Source: JBCDIQ01 sp039024295 (lineage in GTDB: Bacteria; Bacteroidota; Bacteroidia; J057). From it: a DNA stretch of 8,872 nucleotides. The stretch spans positions 1 through 8,872 of the forward strand of contig JBCDIQ010000244.1 in the NCBI GenBank assembly GCA_039024295.1, read 5' to 3'. The position numbers and the translations under genes were made by a program. The notes under the pieces are model-generated. The model ran no database searches and was not told where the DNA came from. It worked only from the letters and a program-made list of their open reading frames with translations. Of the stretch, positions 1-6,593 are shown piece by piece (the first letter of the stretch is position 1; each line of letters starts with the position of its first letter).

Positions 1-161
1 AATTAGTTCTTCAAGATATGAAGATATTACTATTTGAACAGCAAAAATAGGGATTTGTTAGGAGACCAATGGAAAATTTTACGCATTTAATCTCTGCCTC
101 CTTGAACAAGCATTGAAATAACCTTGGTCAGGACTTACAGCTCAAATAAAGAGATTCCTAC

Positions 162-719
162 TTACTTGATTGCAGGGTTTGGGGTATCGGCAAGGCGCGC
201 ATAGGTCTGGCAGGTTTCAAAACACGCCTCTTTGGTGGCGGTCAATTTCTCTTCCCACATGCCCAGTTGGGTTGCTCCATCTTTGATGTTGGCCTCAAAG
301 CCAGTTACCAACTGATCGATATCCGAGGGAACATTTCCTTTTTCCAGGGTGGCTACGAGTGAATTAAGCTTTTTGCCATTGGTTCCCCATTTTTCGGTAA
401 AAGCCGTAACGTCATTTTGAAGAGACTGATAGCTTTCTCCATGGCCTTTACACACACTTTTTAGGGAGTCTAACTTTGCTTGCAGGGCTTCAGGCATGGG
501 TTCCTGTGCATCTTCATTTACGTACATACCTTTGTACATAGCCTCCCAGTTGGCGTATTCATTGGCTGCTTTGGTGGCAAATTCTCCCACTTGGGTGGTA
601 GCACCTGCCCAATCAGTTTGGATAGCCTTAGTAGCTTCCAGTGATTCGGCAGCGGGGTTACAGGCCATGAAGGCAAAAGAAGCTAACAGGACGATTACGA
701 AGAGGGATTGCGATTTCAT
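162..719 (-). CDS. Small helical lipoprotein, function unknown
   Basis: A 185-residue protein that I do not recognise by family. It opens with a lipoprotein signal peptide: a short charged start (MKSQ), a hydrophobic stretch at residues 6-18, and a lipobox FMAC with the lipidated cysteine at residue 20. It is therefore expected to be anchored in the inner or outer membrane facing the periplasm. The mature part is polar, rich in Ala, Lys, Glu and Thr, and looks almost wholly alpha-helical. It has two Trp-containing segments (near residues 37 and 58) and two cysteines close together near the C-terminus (residues 166 and 170). This suggests a helical bundle rather than an enzyme. The ATG at 719 fits because it places the signal peptide at the N-terminus; no Shine-Dalgarno is visible, as is common in Bacteroidota. 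It lies downstream of a second lipoprotein on the same strand, but a 126-base gap with a hairpin makes co-transcription uncertain. Confidence 0.85.
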   Translation of the reverse strand: MKSQSLFVIVLLASFAFMACNPAAESLEATKAIQTDWAGATTQVGEFATKAANEYANWEAMYKGMYVNEDAQEPMPEALQAKLDSLKSVCKGHGESYQSLQNDVTAFTEKWGTNGKKLNSLVATLEKGNVPSDIDQLVTGFEANIKDGATQLGMWEEKLTATKEACFETCQTYARLADTPNPAIK

Positions 720-773
720 AGGTTAAATATCTTAAGGTGACTACAAGTATTACCTATGAAGCCATGGAAGTGT

Positions 774-794
774 TTCCCTTTTAAGGAAAGGGAA
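774..794 (-). terminator. Hairpin between the two lipoprotein genes, possible terminator
   Basis: TTCCCTTT at 774-781 and AAAGGGAA at 787-794 form a perfect 8-bp stem around a 5-base loop. It lies about 50 bases after the stop of the lipoprotein gene ending at 846 and before the start of the next one at 719. No T-run follows on either strand, so it is not a textbook intrinsic terminator. It could instead be an RNA-stabilising 3' hairpin or an operator. Confidence 0.35.
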
Positions 795-845
795 TGATTT
801 ATCCATGAGAATAATGAATAAAACCGGTACCAGAGGGTAGTGATT

Positions 846-1322
846 CTACCGGAATACCACCAAAGGATCGGTGGTTATTTCATTGCTTTTGTTACCTGCC
901 CGATCGACCAAAATAACGGAAAAGGTAAACTCTTCTCTGCGACGGCCTTCAACATTTACCGCCTGAGGAATTTCGACAAAAATGTTTCCTTTAATGGACG
1001 GATTCTGCGCATCACTGCTCAGGTCGTCGAAACTGTAGTTGTCATAGAAAAAGAGAGAGTCTGGCAGATGGGCATAAGCAGGGTCAAGCACCCTATCGTC
1101 CCGAATAATCAGGGGAGAACCATCTACATTGTCGCCGCCAATGTCCCCATCTCCATCAGTAAATGAGATAGAAATGGTAAAAGGATCCTGAAGATGTCGT
1201 ACTTCTCGTGGCTGTATATCGAGGTATTGAATTTCTGGTTCCAACGGGAACACCGGGTCATTGTTGCAACTGGCAAGGGCCAGGATAAGCGTGGCTAATA
1301 AAAAAAATTGTACCCGGTTCAT
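846..1322 (-). CDS. Lipoprotein with DGDGD calcium-loop-like motif, function unknown
   Basis: A 158-residue lipoprotein when started at the ATG at 1322. A longer reading frame to 1382 would put 20 polar residues before the signal peptide. A purine-rich AAGAGAG just upstream of 1322 supports the shorter start. The signal peptide (residues 1-18) ends in the lipobox LASC with the lipidated Cys at 19, followed by Asn-Asn-Asp. The mature domain reads as beta-rich. It carries an acidic loop TDGDGDIGGD (residues 55-64), similar in shape to DxDxDG calcium loops, and ends in a strand pattern with VDRAGNKSNE (139-148), as in immunoglobulin- or cadherin-like folds. Lipoproteins of this shape are common and uncharacterised in Cytophagales. 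Calcium binding is inferred from the motif only. The gene is divergent from the barrel protein gene at 1532. Confidence 0.85.
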   Translation of the reverse strand: MNRVQFFLLATLILALASCNNDPVFPLEPEIQYLDIQPREVRHLQDPFTISISFTDGDGDIGGDNVDGSPLIIRDDRVLDPAYAHLPDSLFFYDNYSFDDLSSDAQNPSIKGNIFVEIPQAVNVEGRRREEFTFSVILVDRAGNKSNEITTDPLVVFR

Positions 1323-1364
1323 ATGGCTCTCTTCTATTGGTGTACTATTTGTAACGTAATATAC

Positions 1365-1436
1365 TGATAAACGGTTTTTCAATCAATAAAAATCCTGGGT
1401 GTCAAAATCTGGTATGTAAGGTCTTCCGGTTTATCA
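1365..1436. promoter_or_regulatory. Inverted TGATAAAC half-sites in divergent promoter region
   Basis: TGATAAAC at 1365-1372 recurs as its exact reverse complement GTTTATCA at 1429-1436, with further flanking G/C similarity (ACGG against CCGG). The two arms are 56 bases apart and lie between two divergent genes. The right arm falls just upstream of the TATCTTTG box at 1447, inside the expected promoter spacer. This would suit a shared operator, but 8-base arms in AT-rich DNA can also arise by chance. Confidence 0.25.
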
Positions 1437-1446
1437 CGGTGAAATA

Positions 1447-1454
1447 TATCTTTG
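1447..1454 (+). promoter_or_regulatory. Candidate -7 box TATCTTTG for barrel protein-dacB operon
   Basis: TATCTTTG matches the Bacteroidota -7 consensus TAnnTTTG exactly. The -33 region at the usual 19-base spacing reads only TTCC (1424-1427), so the upstream element is weak. Transcription would begin near 1461. That is downstream of the ATG at 1439, so it supports translation of the next gene from 1532. Confidence 0.4.
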
Positions 1455-1531
1455 ATCGAATTAACATCGAAGTCTCAAAGGATACCACTCGTTTTTTATG
1501 CTCGACTTACACCCTCAACTATCTGGCTTTC

Positions 1532-2908
1532 ATGCACGTATTTCGAACTATCTTGCTGTTTATTTCTTTTGGGTTGATTATCCTCAACACCTGGGGCCAA
1601 AAAAATCCACAGAAAGACGTTATCCTCGGGATGGCCATCACGGGGACAGGTTTTTACGGAGACCTAAATTATTCATCTGCCGGAATAGCAGAGAGTGATT
1701 TTTTCACTTTCTACCCTGGGTTCAACCTGAACCTACGTGCTGATGCAGCCAAAAGGTTGCTTCCTAAGCTTAACCTCGGATATGCACAGTTTGTTAGCCA
1801 GAATCCTGATCTTCCCCCTGCTCCGGTAGCGATTGGAGGCAGTGACACCCTCATCCAACCCAATACATTTTCCGAAACCGTGATTGTATATGGGGATGTA
1901 GGCTTTCACATTAACCTGATTCGAAGGTATGCGATGTTTAAACCCTTCCTTGGGATCAGTATTGGAGGCATGACCTTTTCTCCACGAGGAGAGGACGGCA
2001 ACCCCTTGATTCGTCGCAGGTCCACCCGGGCACCATCAGAAAGGGACTATCCTGCCATCTCTTATCAGCTTCCACTGACTGCTGGACTAGACGTAAACTT
2101 GGGATCGAGGCTGGGGTTGAATCTCGCCTACACCTATCGGCTGGTAGGTACAGATTACCTGGATAACATTGCCTTACTCGGAAAGCAGGAAGGCAATGAT
2201 CGCCTGCATGCCATTCAATTCGGCGTGAACTTCCGGGTATTTGATGCAGGAAAATATGTGCCGCCAAGGATAGCCCGTCCATTGCCAACGCCAGAGTTCG
2301 AAGTGCCTGTGCTGTCTGACATGGATGAGGACAGCCTGATCACCAATGATCCTGCATTTCTGGCGTGGCCAGATGTCAGTGCTGTCACAGCAGAATGCGA
2401 TAGCCTGTATAAGATTTATTCCCTGGTAATCGCAGAAAAAGAGGCACAAATGGAAACATTGGAAGCTCAGAGAGCCTTCCTTCAGCAGCAAGTGGCACAG
2501 CAAGAACTGGAAATTGCCCAACTCAGCAACCAGCTCAACCAATCAGCAGCTGAAAATATCCCTGCTCCGCAAGCAACAGAACAACCTTCAGACTATGTTC
2601 CTGCATTTGCCATAAATATAACTGCTTCAACCCCCACCGTTCAGCAGCATGTAATCACTTATTTTGAGAGAATGGGCTATAAGTATCAACTGGAAGCAGG
2701 ACGCATGCAATACCGCAAGTTTCGAATTCCAGGGTCAGACAAAACCCGATATGAGGTCAATTTTTTCATGGGTAAAACCAAGACAGGAACCCGGCAACTA
2801 ATGGCTACCTTCCTCACTCCTGGCGGGACCTACCTAACGCGAAAAAATAACCCCCAAGCAAGCCAAAAGGCCGAATCATTTATCCAAAATCTTTGCAAGT
2901 CTTTGTAA
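1532..2908 (+). CDS. Outer-membrane beta-barrel protein with coiled coil and unassigned C-terminal domain
   Basis: A 458-residue protein when begun at ATG 1532, where the signal peptide (MHVFRT then a hydrophobic core, ending near NTWGQ, residue 23) starts. The frame is open to an ATG at 1439, but this adds a polar leader and lies before the likely transcription start. Residues about 29-240 alternate hydrophobic and polar residues, with repeated barrel-type strands such as GDVGFHINLI, PFLGISIGG, LGLNLAYTYRL and HAIQFGVNFRVF. This fits an OmpA-like 8-strand outer-membrane barrel. A Pro-rich linker (241-280) follows, then a heptad-like Gln/Glu/Leu coiled coil (about 295-338), a second flexible linker, and a compact alpha/beta C-terminal domain (about 360-458) rich in Lys, Arg and Tyr. 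That domain shows no OmpA peptidoglycan-binding signature and I cannot assign it. The stop is one base before the dacB start, so the two are surely co-transcribed. A role spanning the outer membrane and the cell wall is inference. Confidence 0.85.
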   Translation: MHVFRTILLFISFGLIILNTWGQKNPQKDVILGMAITGTGFYGDLNYSSAGIAESDFFTFYPGFNLNLRADAAKRLLPKLNLGYAQFVSQNPDLPPAPVAIGGSDTLIQPNTFSETVIVYGDVGFHINLIRRYAMFKPFLGISIGGMTFSPRGEDGNPLIRRRSTRAPSERDYPAISYQLPLTAGLDVNLGSRLGLNLAYTYRLVGTDYLDNIALLGKQEGNDRLHAIQFGVNFRVFDAGKYVPPRIARPLPTPEFEVPVLSDMDEDSLITNDPAFLAWPDVSAVTAECDSLYKIYSLVIAEKEAQMETLEAQRAFLQQQVAQQELEIAQLSNQLNQSAAENIPAPQATEQPSDYVPAFAINITASTPTVQQHVITYFERMGYKYQLEAGRMQYRKFRIPGSDKTRYEVNFFMGKTKTGTRQLMATFLTPGGTYLTRKNNPQASQKAESFIQNLCKSL

Positions 2909-2909
2909 G

Positions 2910-4367
2910 ATGAAAGGATTAAGCGTCGCTTTTTTAGTAACATGCATCTTTTTTCTCCCAGGAACATTGGTTGCCCAAACTCAGATCAAGCAGGCGATTG
3001 CCAACCTGAAGGCTGACCCTGTCCTGAAATCTGCTAATTGGGGTGTGAGCGTGGTGGACCTGGCCACAGGGCAGGAAATTGCTCAACATGAGTCCCAGAA
3101 ATGTCTGGTAACAGCCTCCAGCATGAAAGCCCTGACCACTGCCACAGCTTTGTGGAGATTGGGAGAAGGCTTTCGATTTGAGACGAAGCTGGTATCCACC
3201 GGCACCCTTCAAGCTAACGGTACCTTAAAAGGAGATATCTGGCTAGTGGGCAGTGGAGATCCAAGTCTGGGAAGCGCGAGGCTAAGGCCTGAGGATGGGG
3301 CCACTGCTCTACTGGAAGCATGGACACAATCTGTTAAGCAAGCTGGCATCAAACGGATTACCGGAGGGGTATATGCGGACATCGGTAAGTTCAGTACGCT
3401 CATTACCCCTCGCAAATGGGGATTCGAGGACATCGGCAATTATTATGGAGCCGGAGCCGCGGGTGTCAATTTTATGGAAAATACCTATCGGCTAGACCTC
3501 AAACCCGGCAACAAAGTGGGAGCCCCAACAACGGTTGTGCGCACTGATCCCCCTGTTCCTGGGTTGGTATTTGAAAATGAGTTGACAACAGGCTCTGCAA
3601 GGTCAGGGGACCAGGCCTATATCTTTGGGGTGCCTTACACTTCCCTTCGGTACCTCAGGGGCACCATTCCTTATCGTAAGACTTCCCTTTTTTCCATAAA
3701 AGGAGCAATTCCTGATCCCGCTTTATTTACCGCTCAGCAACTGGCCGATGCCCTAAAGACTTGTGGCATATCTTTGGAGAGTCCTCCGGCGGTGAAAAGA
3801 TGCTCCAACGCCTCCTCTGCCAAGGTCTTGTACCTACACCAGTCTGCTCCTCTGATTGATCTAATCCGTGAAACCAATCACGAAAGTATCAACCTGTTTG
3901 CCGAAGCCTTGCTCAAGCAAATCGCCCTCCATGGAGGCAAAGCAGGAGATACCCAATCCGGGCTGGATGTATTGGAGGATTTCTGGGCATCCAAAGGACT
4001 CAGCCTCAAGCATGCCTACTTAAGGGACGGTAGTGGCTTATCTTCCAACAATGCCGTTTCACCCCGGCAGTTTACCCAAATGCTCAGCCTGGTTCACAAA
4101 AGTACTTATGGAGAAGCTTATAAAAACTCCCTTCCCATTATGGGTAAAAGTGGGACCCTGAAAGGAATGGCTGCAGGCACGGCAGCAGAGGGACGTATCC
4201 GGGCCAAGAGTGGGTATATTGGCGGAGTCAGAAGTTATGTTGGCTACGTCAAAACCCGGTCGGGCAAGCAACTGGCCTTCGCCGTAATTTGTAACCAATT
4301 TGCTTGTTCTCCTGGGCAGATGAAGCGAAAGCTCATCCCCTTGATGGCAAGGATGGCAGAATGGTAG
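2910..4367 (+). CDS. dacB: D-alanyl-D-alanine carboxypeptidase/endopeptidase, PBP4 family (peptidase S13)
   Basis: A 485-residue periplasmic penicillin-binding protein of class C low-molecular-mass type. The family removes the terminal D-Ala from peptidoglycan stem peptides and/or cuts D-Ala-meso-DAP cross-links. The signal peptide spans residues 1-22 (cleavage after VA, before QTQ). All three penicillin-binding motifs are visible: SxxK as S70-S71-M72-K73 with nucleophile Ser70, SxN as S326-I327-N328 within ESINLFAEALLK, and the third motif as K433-S434-G435 in RAKSGYIGGV. The S13 landmark GSGDPSL is at 114-120 and DGSGLS at 373-378. The insert between SxxK and SxN, about 250 residues long, is typical of PBP4. 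The third motif is KSG rather than the commoner KTG, a conservative change. The gene starts one base after the barrel protein stop and converges on trhO 16 bases downstream, with no clear terminator between them. Confidence 0.96.
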   Translation: MKGLSVAFLVTCIFFLPGTLVAQTQIKQAIANLKADPVLKSANWGVSVVDLATGQEIAQHESQKCLVTASSMKALTTATALWRLGEGFRFETKLVSTGTLQANGTLKGDIWLVGSGDPSLGSARLRPEDGATALLEAWTQSVKQAGIKRITGGVYADIGKFSTLITPRKWGFEDIGNYYGAGAAGVNFMENTYRLDLKPGNKVGAPTTVVRTDPPVPGLVFENELTTGSARSGDQAYIFGVPYTSLRYLRGTIPYRKTSLFSIKGAIPDPALFTAQQLADALKTCGISLESPPAVKRCSNASSAKVLYLHQSAPLIDLIRETNHESINLFAEALLKQIALHGGKAGDTQSGLDVLEDFWASKGLSLKHAYLRDGSGLSSNNAVSPRQFTQMLSLVHKSTYGEAYKNSLPIMGKSGTLKGMAAGTAAEGRIRAKSGYIGGVRSYVGYVKTRSGKQLAFAVICNQFACSPGQMKRKLIPLMARMAEW

Positions 4368-4383
4368 GCGAACACAATGATAC

Positions 4384-5403
4384 CTAAACCGAACTCTTAA
4401 ATCGTCCTTTTGAGAAAATACGAACACCGGAATCCTTCCCTTTCCGCAGGGCGATTTGCTTCTCTATTGGCAGGTGAATGAAATCCTGGCAATCCGTTGA
4501 GCAGCACCCATCATATTTGGCTGCGCATGCATCACACTGGATGAACAACAGGTTGCAGGTTACATTGGCACAGTTCACGTGGGTGTCACAGGGTGCTCCG
4601 CATTGATGACAATGGGCAATCACTTCATCGCTGATGCGCTCCCCAAGGCGTTCGTCAAAGACGAAATTTTTGCCATGAAATTTATTTTCAAGGCCTTTTG
4701 CTTTTACCTCCCGAGCATACTGAATGATGCCCCCATCAAGCTGGTACACCTTTTCAAAGCCTTTATGCTTGAACCAGGCACTGGCCTTTTCACACCGGAT
4801 ACCTCCGGTACAATACATCACAATGTTCTTGTCCTCATGCGGACGAAGGATATCCTCAACAATTGGCAGAGAATCACGAAAGGTATCGACATCAGGGGTG
4901 ACAGCACCTTCAAAATGGCCCACTTCACTTTCATAGTGATTTCGCATATCTACCACCACGGTATCTTCCCGACTGGTCAGTTCGTTGAACGCCTCGGCAC
5001 TGAGGTGCTGGCCCCCATTGGTCACGTCAAAAGAATCATCATCTAGTCCATCTGCCACAATTTTGTCACGGACCTTGATCTTGAGTTTAAAGAAGGACTT
5101 CCCATCATCGTCGACTGCAATGTTAAGTCTTACCCCATTCAGAAAAGAAATGCTGTACAGCCTTTCCTTAAATATCTCAAAATTGGCGGCAGGCATACTG
5201 ATCTGGCCGTTGATGCCTTCCTTGGCTATGTATGTTCGTCCCATAACTCCAAGGGGCTCCCATTGGCGGTATAGTTCGTTGCGGAAGGCATGGGGATCAT
5301 CAATCTTGGCGTACTGGTAAAAGGACAATGTCAGCCTTTCCTCTGTGCTTTCGCACATTTGTTGCTTGAGCAGTTCACCGTTGACTTTATTGTGAAGGGC
5401 CAT
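4384..5403 (-). CDS. trhO: tRNA uridine(34) 5-hydroxylase, rhodanese-like (TrhO/YceA)
   Basis: A 339-residue cytoplasmic protein, close to the roughly 350 residues usual for YceA. Known members catalyse O2-dependent hydroxylation of wobble U34 in tRNA to 5-hydroxyuridine. The N-terminal part (about 1-115) matches the family's acylphosphatase-like domain: LHNKVNGELLK at the start, then GRTYIAKEGINGQIS (55-69), LNIAVDDDGKSFFKLKIKVRD, and DKIVADGL. The central rhodanese domain (about 130-230) has VVVDMRNHYE and the active loop C198-TGGIR-C204 followed by EKAS, with LDGGI closing the domain. The C-terminal region has ten cysteines between 265 and 305 (CHQCGAPC through CCSTDC), as in longer family members, and may bind metal. 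The ATG at 5403 aligns with the conserved family N-terminus. It has its own -7 box upstream (5469-5476) and converges with dacB. Confidence 0.95.
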   Translation of the reverse strand: MALHNKVNGELLKQQMCESTEERLTLSFYQYAKIDDPHAFRNELYRQWEPLGVMGRTYIAKEGINGQISMPAANFEIFKERLYSISFLNGVRLNIAVDDDGKSFFKLKIKVRDKIVADGLDDDSFDVTNGGQHLSAEAFNELTSREDTVVVDMRNHYESEVGHFEGAVTPDVDTFRDSLPIVEDILRPHEDKNIVMYCTGGIRCEKASAWFKHKGFEKVYQLDGGIIQYAREVKAKGLENKFHGKNFVFDERLGERISDEVIAHCHQCGAPCDTHVNCANVTCNLLFIQCDACAAKYDGCCSTDCQDFIHLPIEKQIALRKGKDSGVRIFSKGRFKSSV

Positions 5404-5443
5404 GACCTAAGAACTTTCAGTTGGGGTATCAATAATTAAATCG

Positions 5444-5459
5444 GTTTACATATATAAAC
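5444..5459. promoter_or_regulatory. Palindrome GTTTA-N6-TAAAC in trhO leader, possible operator
   Basis: GTTTA (5444-5448) and TAAAC (5455-5459) are perfect inverse arms around CATATA. On the minus strand the site begins a few bases after the expected transcription start from the TATATTTG box at 5469-5476, a typical place for a repressor. The arms are short and AT-rich, so chance is a real alternative. Confidence 0.25.
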
Positions 5460-5468
5460 GCAATCATG

Positions 5469-5476
5469 CAAATATA
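5469..5476 (-). promoter_or_regulatory. Candidate -7 box TATATTTG for trhO
   Basis: Read on the minus strand this is TATATTTG, an exact match to the Bacteroidota TAnnTTTG -7 consensus. It predicts a start near 5462 and a leader of about 60 bases to the trhO ATG. It lies immediately downstream of the DUF4332 gene terminator. No good -33 element is visible because that position falls in the terminator stem. Confidence 0.45.
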
Positions 5477-5486
5477 CGGTATTCAT

Positions 5487-5517
5487 AAAAAAAAGGCCAT
5501 CCCAGGAAGGATGACCT
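5487..5517 (-). terminator. Rho-independent terminator of the DUF4332 gene
   Basis: On the minus strand AGGTCATCC (5517-5509) pairs with GGATGGCCT (5502-5494), giving nine pairs including one G-T. The loop is six bases, and a run of T directly follows (8 T in total, 5494-5487). It sits 30 bases after the DUF4332 stop at 5548. This is the clearest intrinsic terminator in the window. It separates the DUF4332 gene from trhO on the same strand. Confidence 0.9.
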
Positions 5518-5547
5518 AAAATCTTTTGTTGTTGAATCTGGTATTAC

Positions 5548-5952
5548 CTAGTAGATAACCATTGGATCTAAGCTCTTGGCTTGCTCTACAAAACTCTCAA
5601 CCTGACTGAGCGCAGGCGTTTGGCGAACAAGCTTTTTCTCAGCATTCACCTCTTGCATCTTGGCGTGAAGATTTGTTGCGTTTCTGTTGCGTAACTCTTT
5701 GACTGTATCTACCCCAGCAGCTTCCAGAAGCTCGGAATATTGTGAGCTTACGCCCTTGATACGGAAAAGATCAGCCATATTCACCCAGTTCAAAAGCGTT
5801 TTGTGGGCAATACCTGTTGTCTGTTCAATTTCTTTCCGACCTTTAGGGTCTTTGCCTTTCTTTAGCAGTGCTTCCACAGTCTTGATGCCAGCAGCACCTA
5901 GTTTCTCGGCATTTGCAGGGCCGATACCTTCGATGTCAGTGATTTTCGCCAT
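5548..5952 (-). CDS. DUF4332 helix-hairpin-helix protein
   Basis: A 134-residue soluble protein recognisable as a DUF4332 family member, with no known enzymatic role. It contains two related helix-hairpin-helix units. The first, IEGIGPANAEKLGAAGI at residues 7-23 followed by KTVEALL, resembles the second, IKGVSSQYSELLEAAGV at 65-81 followed by DTVKELR, so the protein looks internally duplicated. The link PKGRKEIEQTTGI (36-48) and the tail NLHAKMQEVNAEKKLVR (94-110) are characteristic of the family. HhH motifs usually contact DNA or RNA backbone through the GxG hairpin. The first unit keeps GIG but the second has GVS, so nucleic-acid binding is plausible but unproven. The start is set at ATG 5952 (MAKITDIEGIG), because the 14 extra residues to 5994 are not family-like. 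It is a single-gene unit with its own terminator. Confidence 0.9.
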   Translation of the reverse strand: MAKITDIEGIGPANAEKLGAAGIKTVEALLKKGKDPKGRKEIEQTTGIAHKTLLNWVNMADLFRIKGVSSQYSELLEAAGVDTVKELRNRNATNLHAKMQEVNAEKKLVRQTPALSQVESFVEQAKSLDPMVIY

Positions 5953-6080
5953 GGTTTTGGTTAACTTGTACGAATGTGTTAATGAATCATCCAATGATAC
6001 TTCATTCTTGCCAAATAATCAACTTGTCGCCAGAAATCTGTCCATGAACCTAAATTCTGATTTCCTGATTACCAATGAAA

Positions 6081-6088
6081 TAGATTTG
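6081..6088 (+). promoter_or_regulatory. Candidate -7 box TAGATTTG for recX
   Basis: TAGATTTG is an exact TAnnTTTG match 40 bases before the recX ATG, predicting a start near 6095. The upstream -33 candidate is weak: TTCTG at 6055-6059, with a 21-base spacer. Confidence 0.4.
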
Positions 6089-6100
6089 TATTATTTCGAA

Positions 6101-6115
6101 CCTGTTACTAACAGG
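6101..6115. promoter_or_regulatory. Perfect palindrome CCTGTTA-C-TAACAGG upstream of recX
   Basis: CCTGTTA (6101-6107) and TAACAGG (6109-6115) are perfect 7-base inverse arms around a single C. The site is 13 bases before the recX ATG and just after the predicted transcription start. It contains CTGT and ACAG as in proteobacterial SOS boxes, but with 5 rather than 8 bases between them, so it is not a standard LexA site. As RNA it could form only a 5-bp stem with a 5-base loop. A repressor operator is the more natural reading. Confidence 0.45.
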
Positions 6116-6128
6116 TGACCTCATTCAC

Positions 6129-6593
6129 ATGGAAGAACTGACCTTACAACAATTACTTACAAAAGCCATGAGCTACTGCGCCTACCAGGAACGCTGCCGG
6201 CAGGAAATTGTAGGAAAGTTGGCTGAGTGGGAGGCCACGGATGAGCAGATTTCCACCATTCTGGATCGTCTGGAGGTAGAACGTTTCTGGGATGAAGGCA
6301 GGTTCGCTGCTGCTTTTGCCGGGGGGAAGTTCCGGGTTAAAAAATGGGGGCGCATGAAAATACGTCAGGAGCTCCGACAAAAAGGAATTAGCGATGACCT
6401 GATCGAAAGCGCATTCCGGCAGGAGATTCCTCACTTCGATTACCAAAAAACGCTGGAAGATTTGGCTCAGAAAAAACTCAAGCAACTATCAGACGGTGCT
6501 TCAGTCCGCCGATACGCCAAACTGTATCGATACCTGACTCAAAAGGGATATGAGCCACATTTGGTGAAGAAGTATTGGGCGGAAGTTACTTAG
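6129..6593 (+). CDS. recX: Regulatory protein RecX
   Basis: A 154-residue all-helical cytoplasmic protein of the RecX family, which binds RecA and modulates its filament on single-stranded DNA. The length is typical. The hallmark is KWGRMKIRQELRQKGIS at residues 72-88, followed by DDLIESAF. The N-terminal three-helix unit has the usual AMSYCAYQERCRQEI (13-27), corresponding to the common LxxRxxSxxEL pattern, then ILDRLEVERFWDEGRFAAAF (44-63). The third unit ends with KLYRYLTQKGYEPHLVKK (131-148). The ATG at 6129 is the first in frame and begins the conserved region; no Shine-Dalgarno is seen. It does not neighbour recA here. A palindrome upstream hints at repressor control. Its TAG stop overlaps the convergent Fe-S carrier stop by three bases (6590-6593 holds both). 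Confidence 0.93.
   Translation: MEELTLQQLLTKAMSYCAYQERCRQEIVGKLAEWEATDEQISTILDRLEVERFWDEGRFAAAFAGGKFRVKKWGRMKIRQELRQKGISDDLIESAFRQEIPHFDYQKTLEDLAQKKLKQLSDGASVRRYAKLYRYLTQKGYEPHLVKKYWAEVT

Noticed and set aside
8..24. TCTTCA-AGATA-TGAAGA hairpin at the left edge
   Set aside because: A 6-bp AT-rich stem with no T-run and no adjacent gene. Positions 1-161 otherwise show nothing I can support.
840..1166. 108-codon plus-strand frame opposite the second lipoprotein gene
   Set aside because: The minus strand has a signal peptide and lipobox in frame, so this is the shadow.
1439..1531. 31-residue N-terminal extension of the barrel protein
   Set aside because: It would bury the signal peptide and begins upstream of the likely transcription start given by TATCTTTG at 1447.
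4579..5046. 155-codon plus-strand frame opposite trhO
   Set aside because: It lies wholly antisense to a well-conserved trhO coding region and reads as its shadow.
6101..6115. Calling the recX palindrome a LexA box
   Set aside because: The CTGT-ACAG spacing is 5 bases, not 8, and no Bacteroidota LexA consensus can be confirmed from this window alone.
5687..6118. 143-codon plus-strand frame across the DUF4332 gene and recX leader
   Set aside because: It is antisense to the DUF4332 gene, is rich in Ser and Pro with no family features, and would cover the recX promoter.
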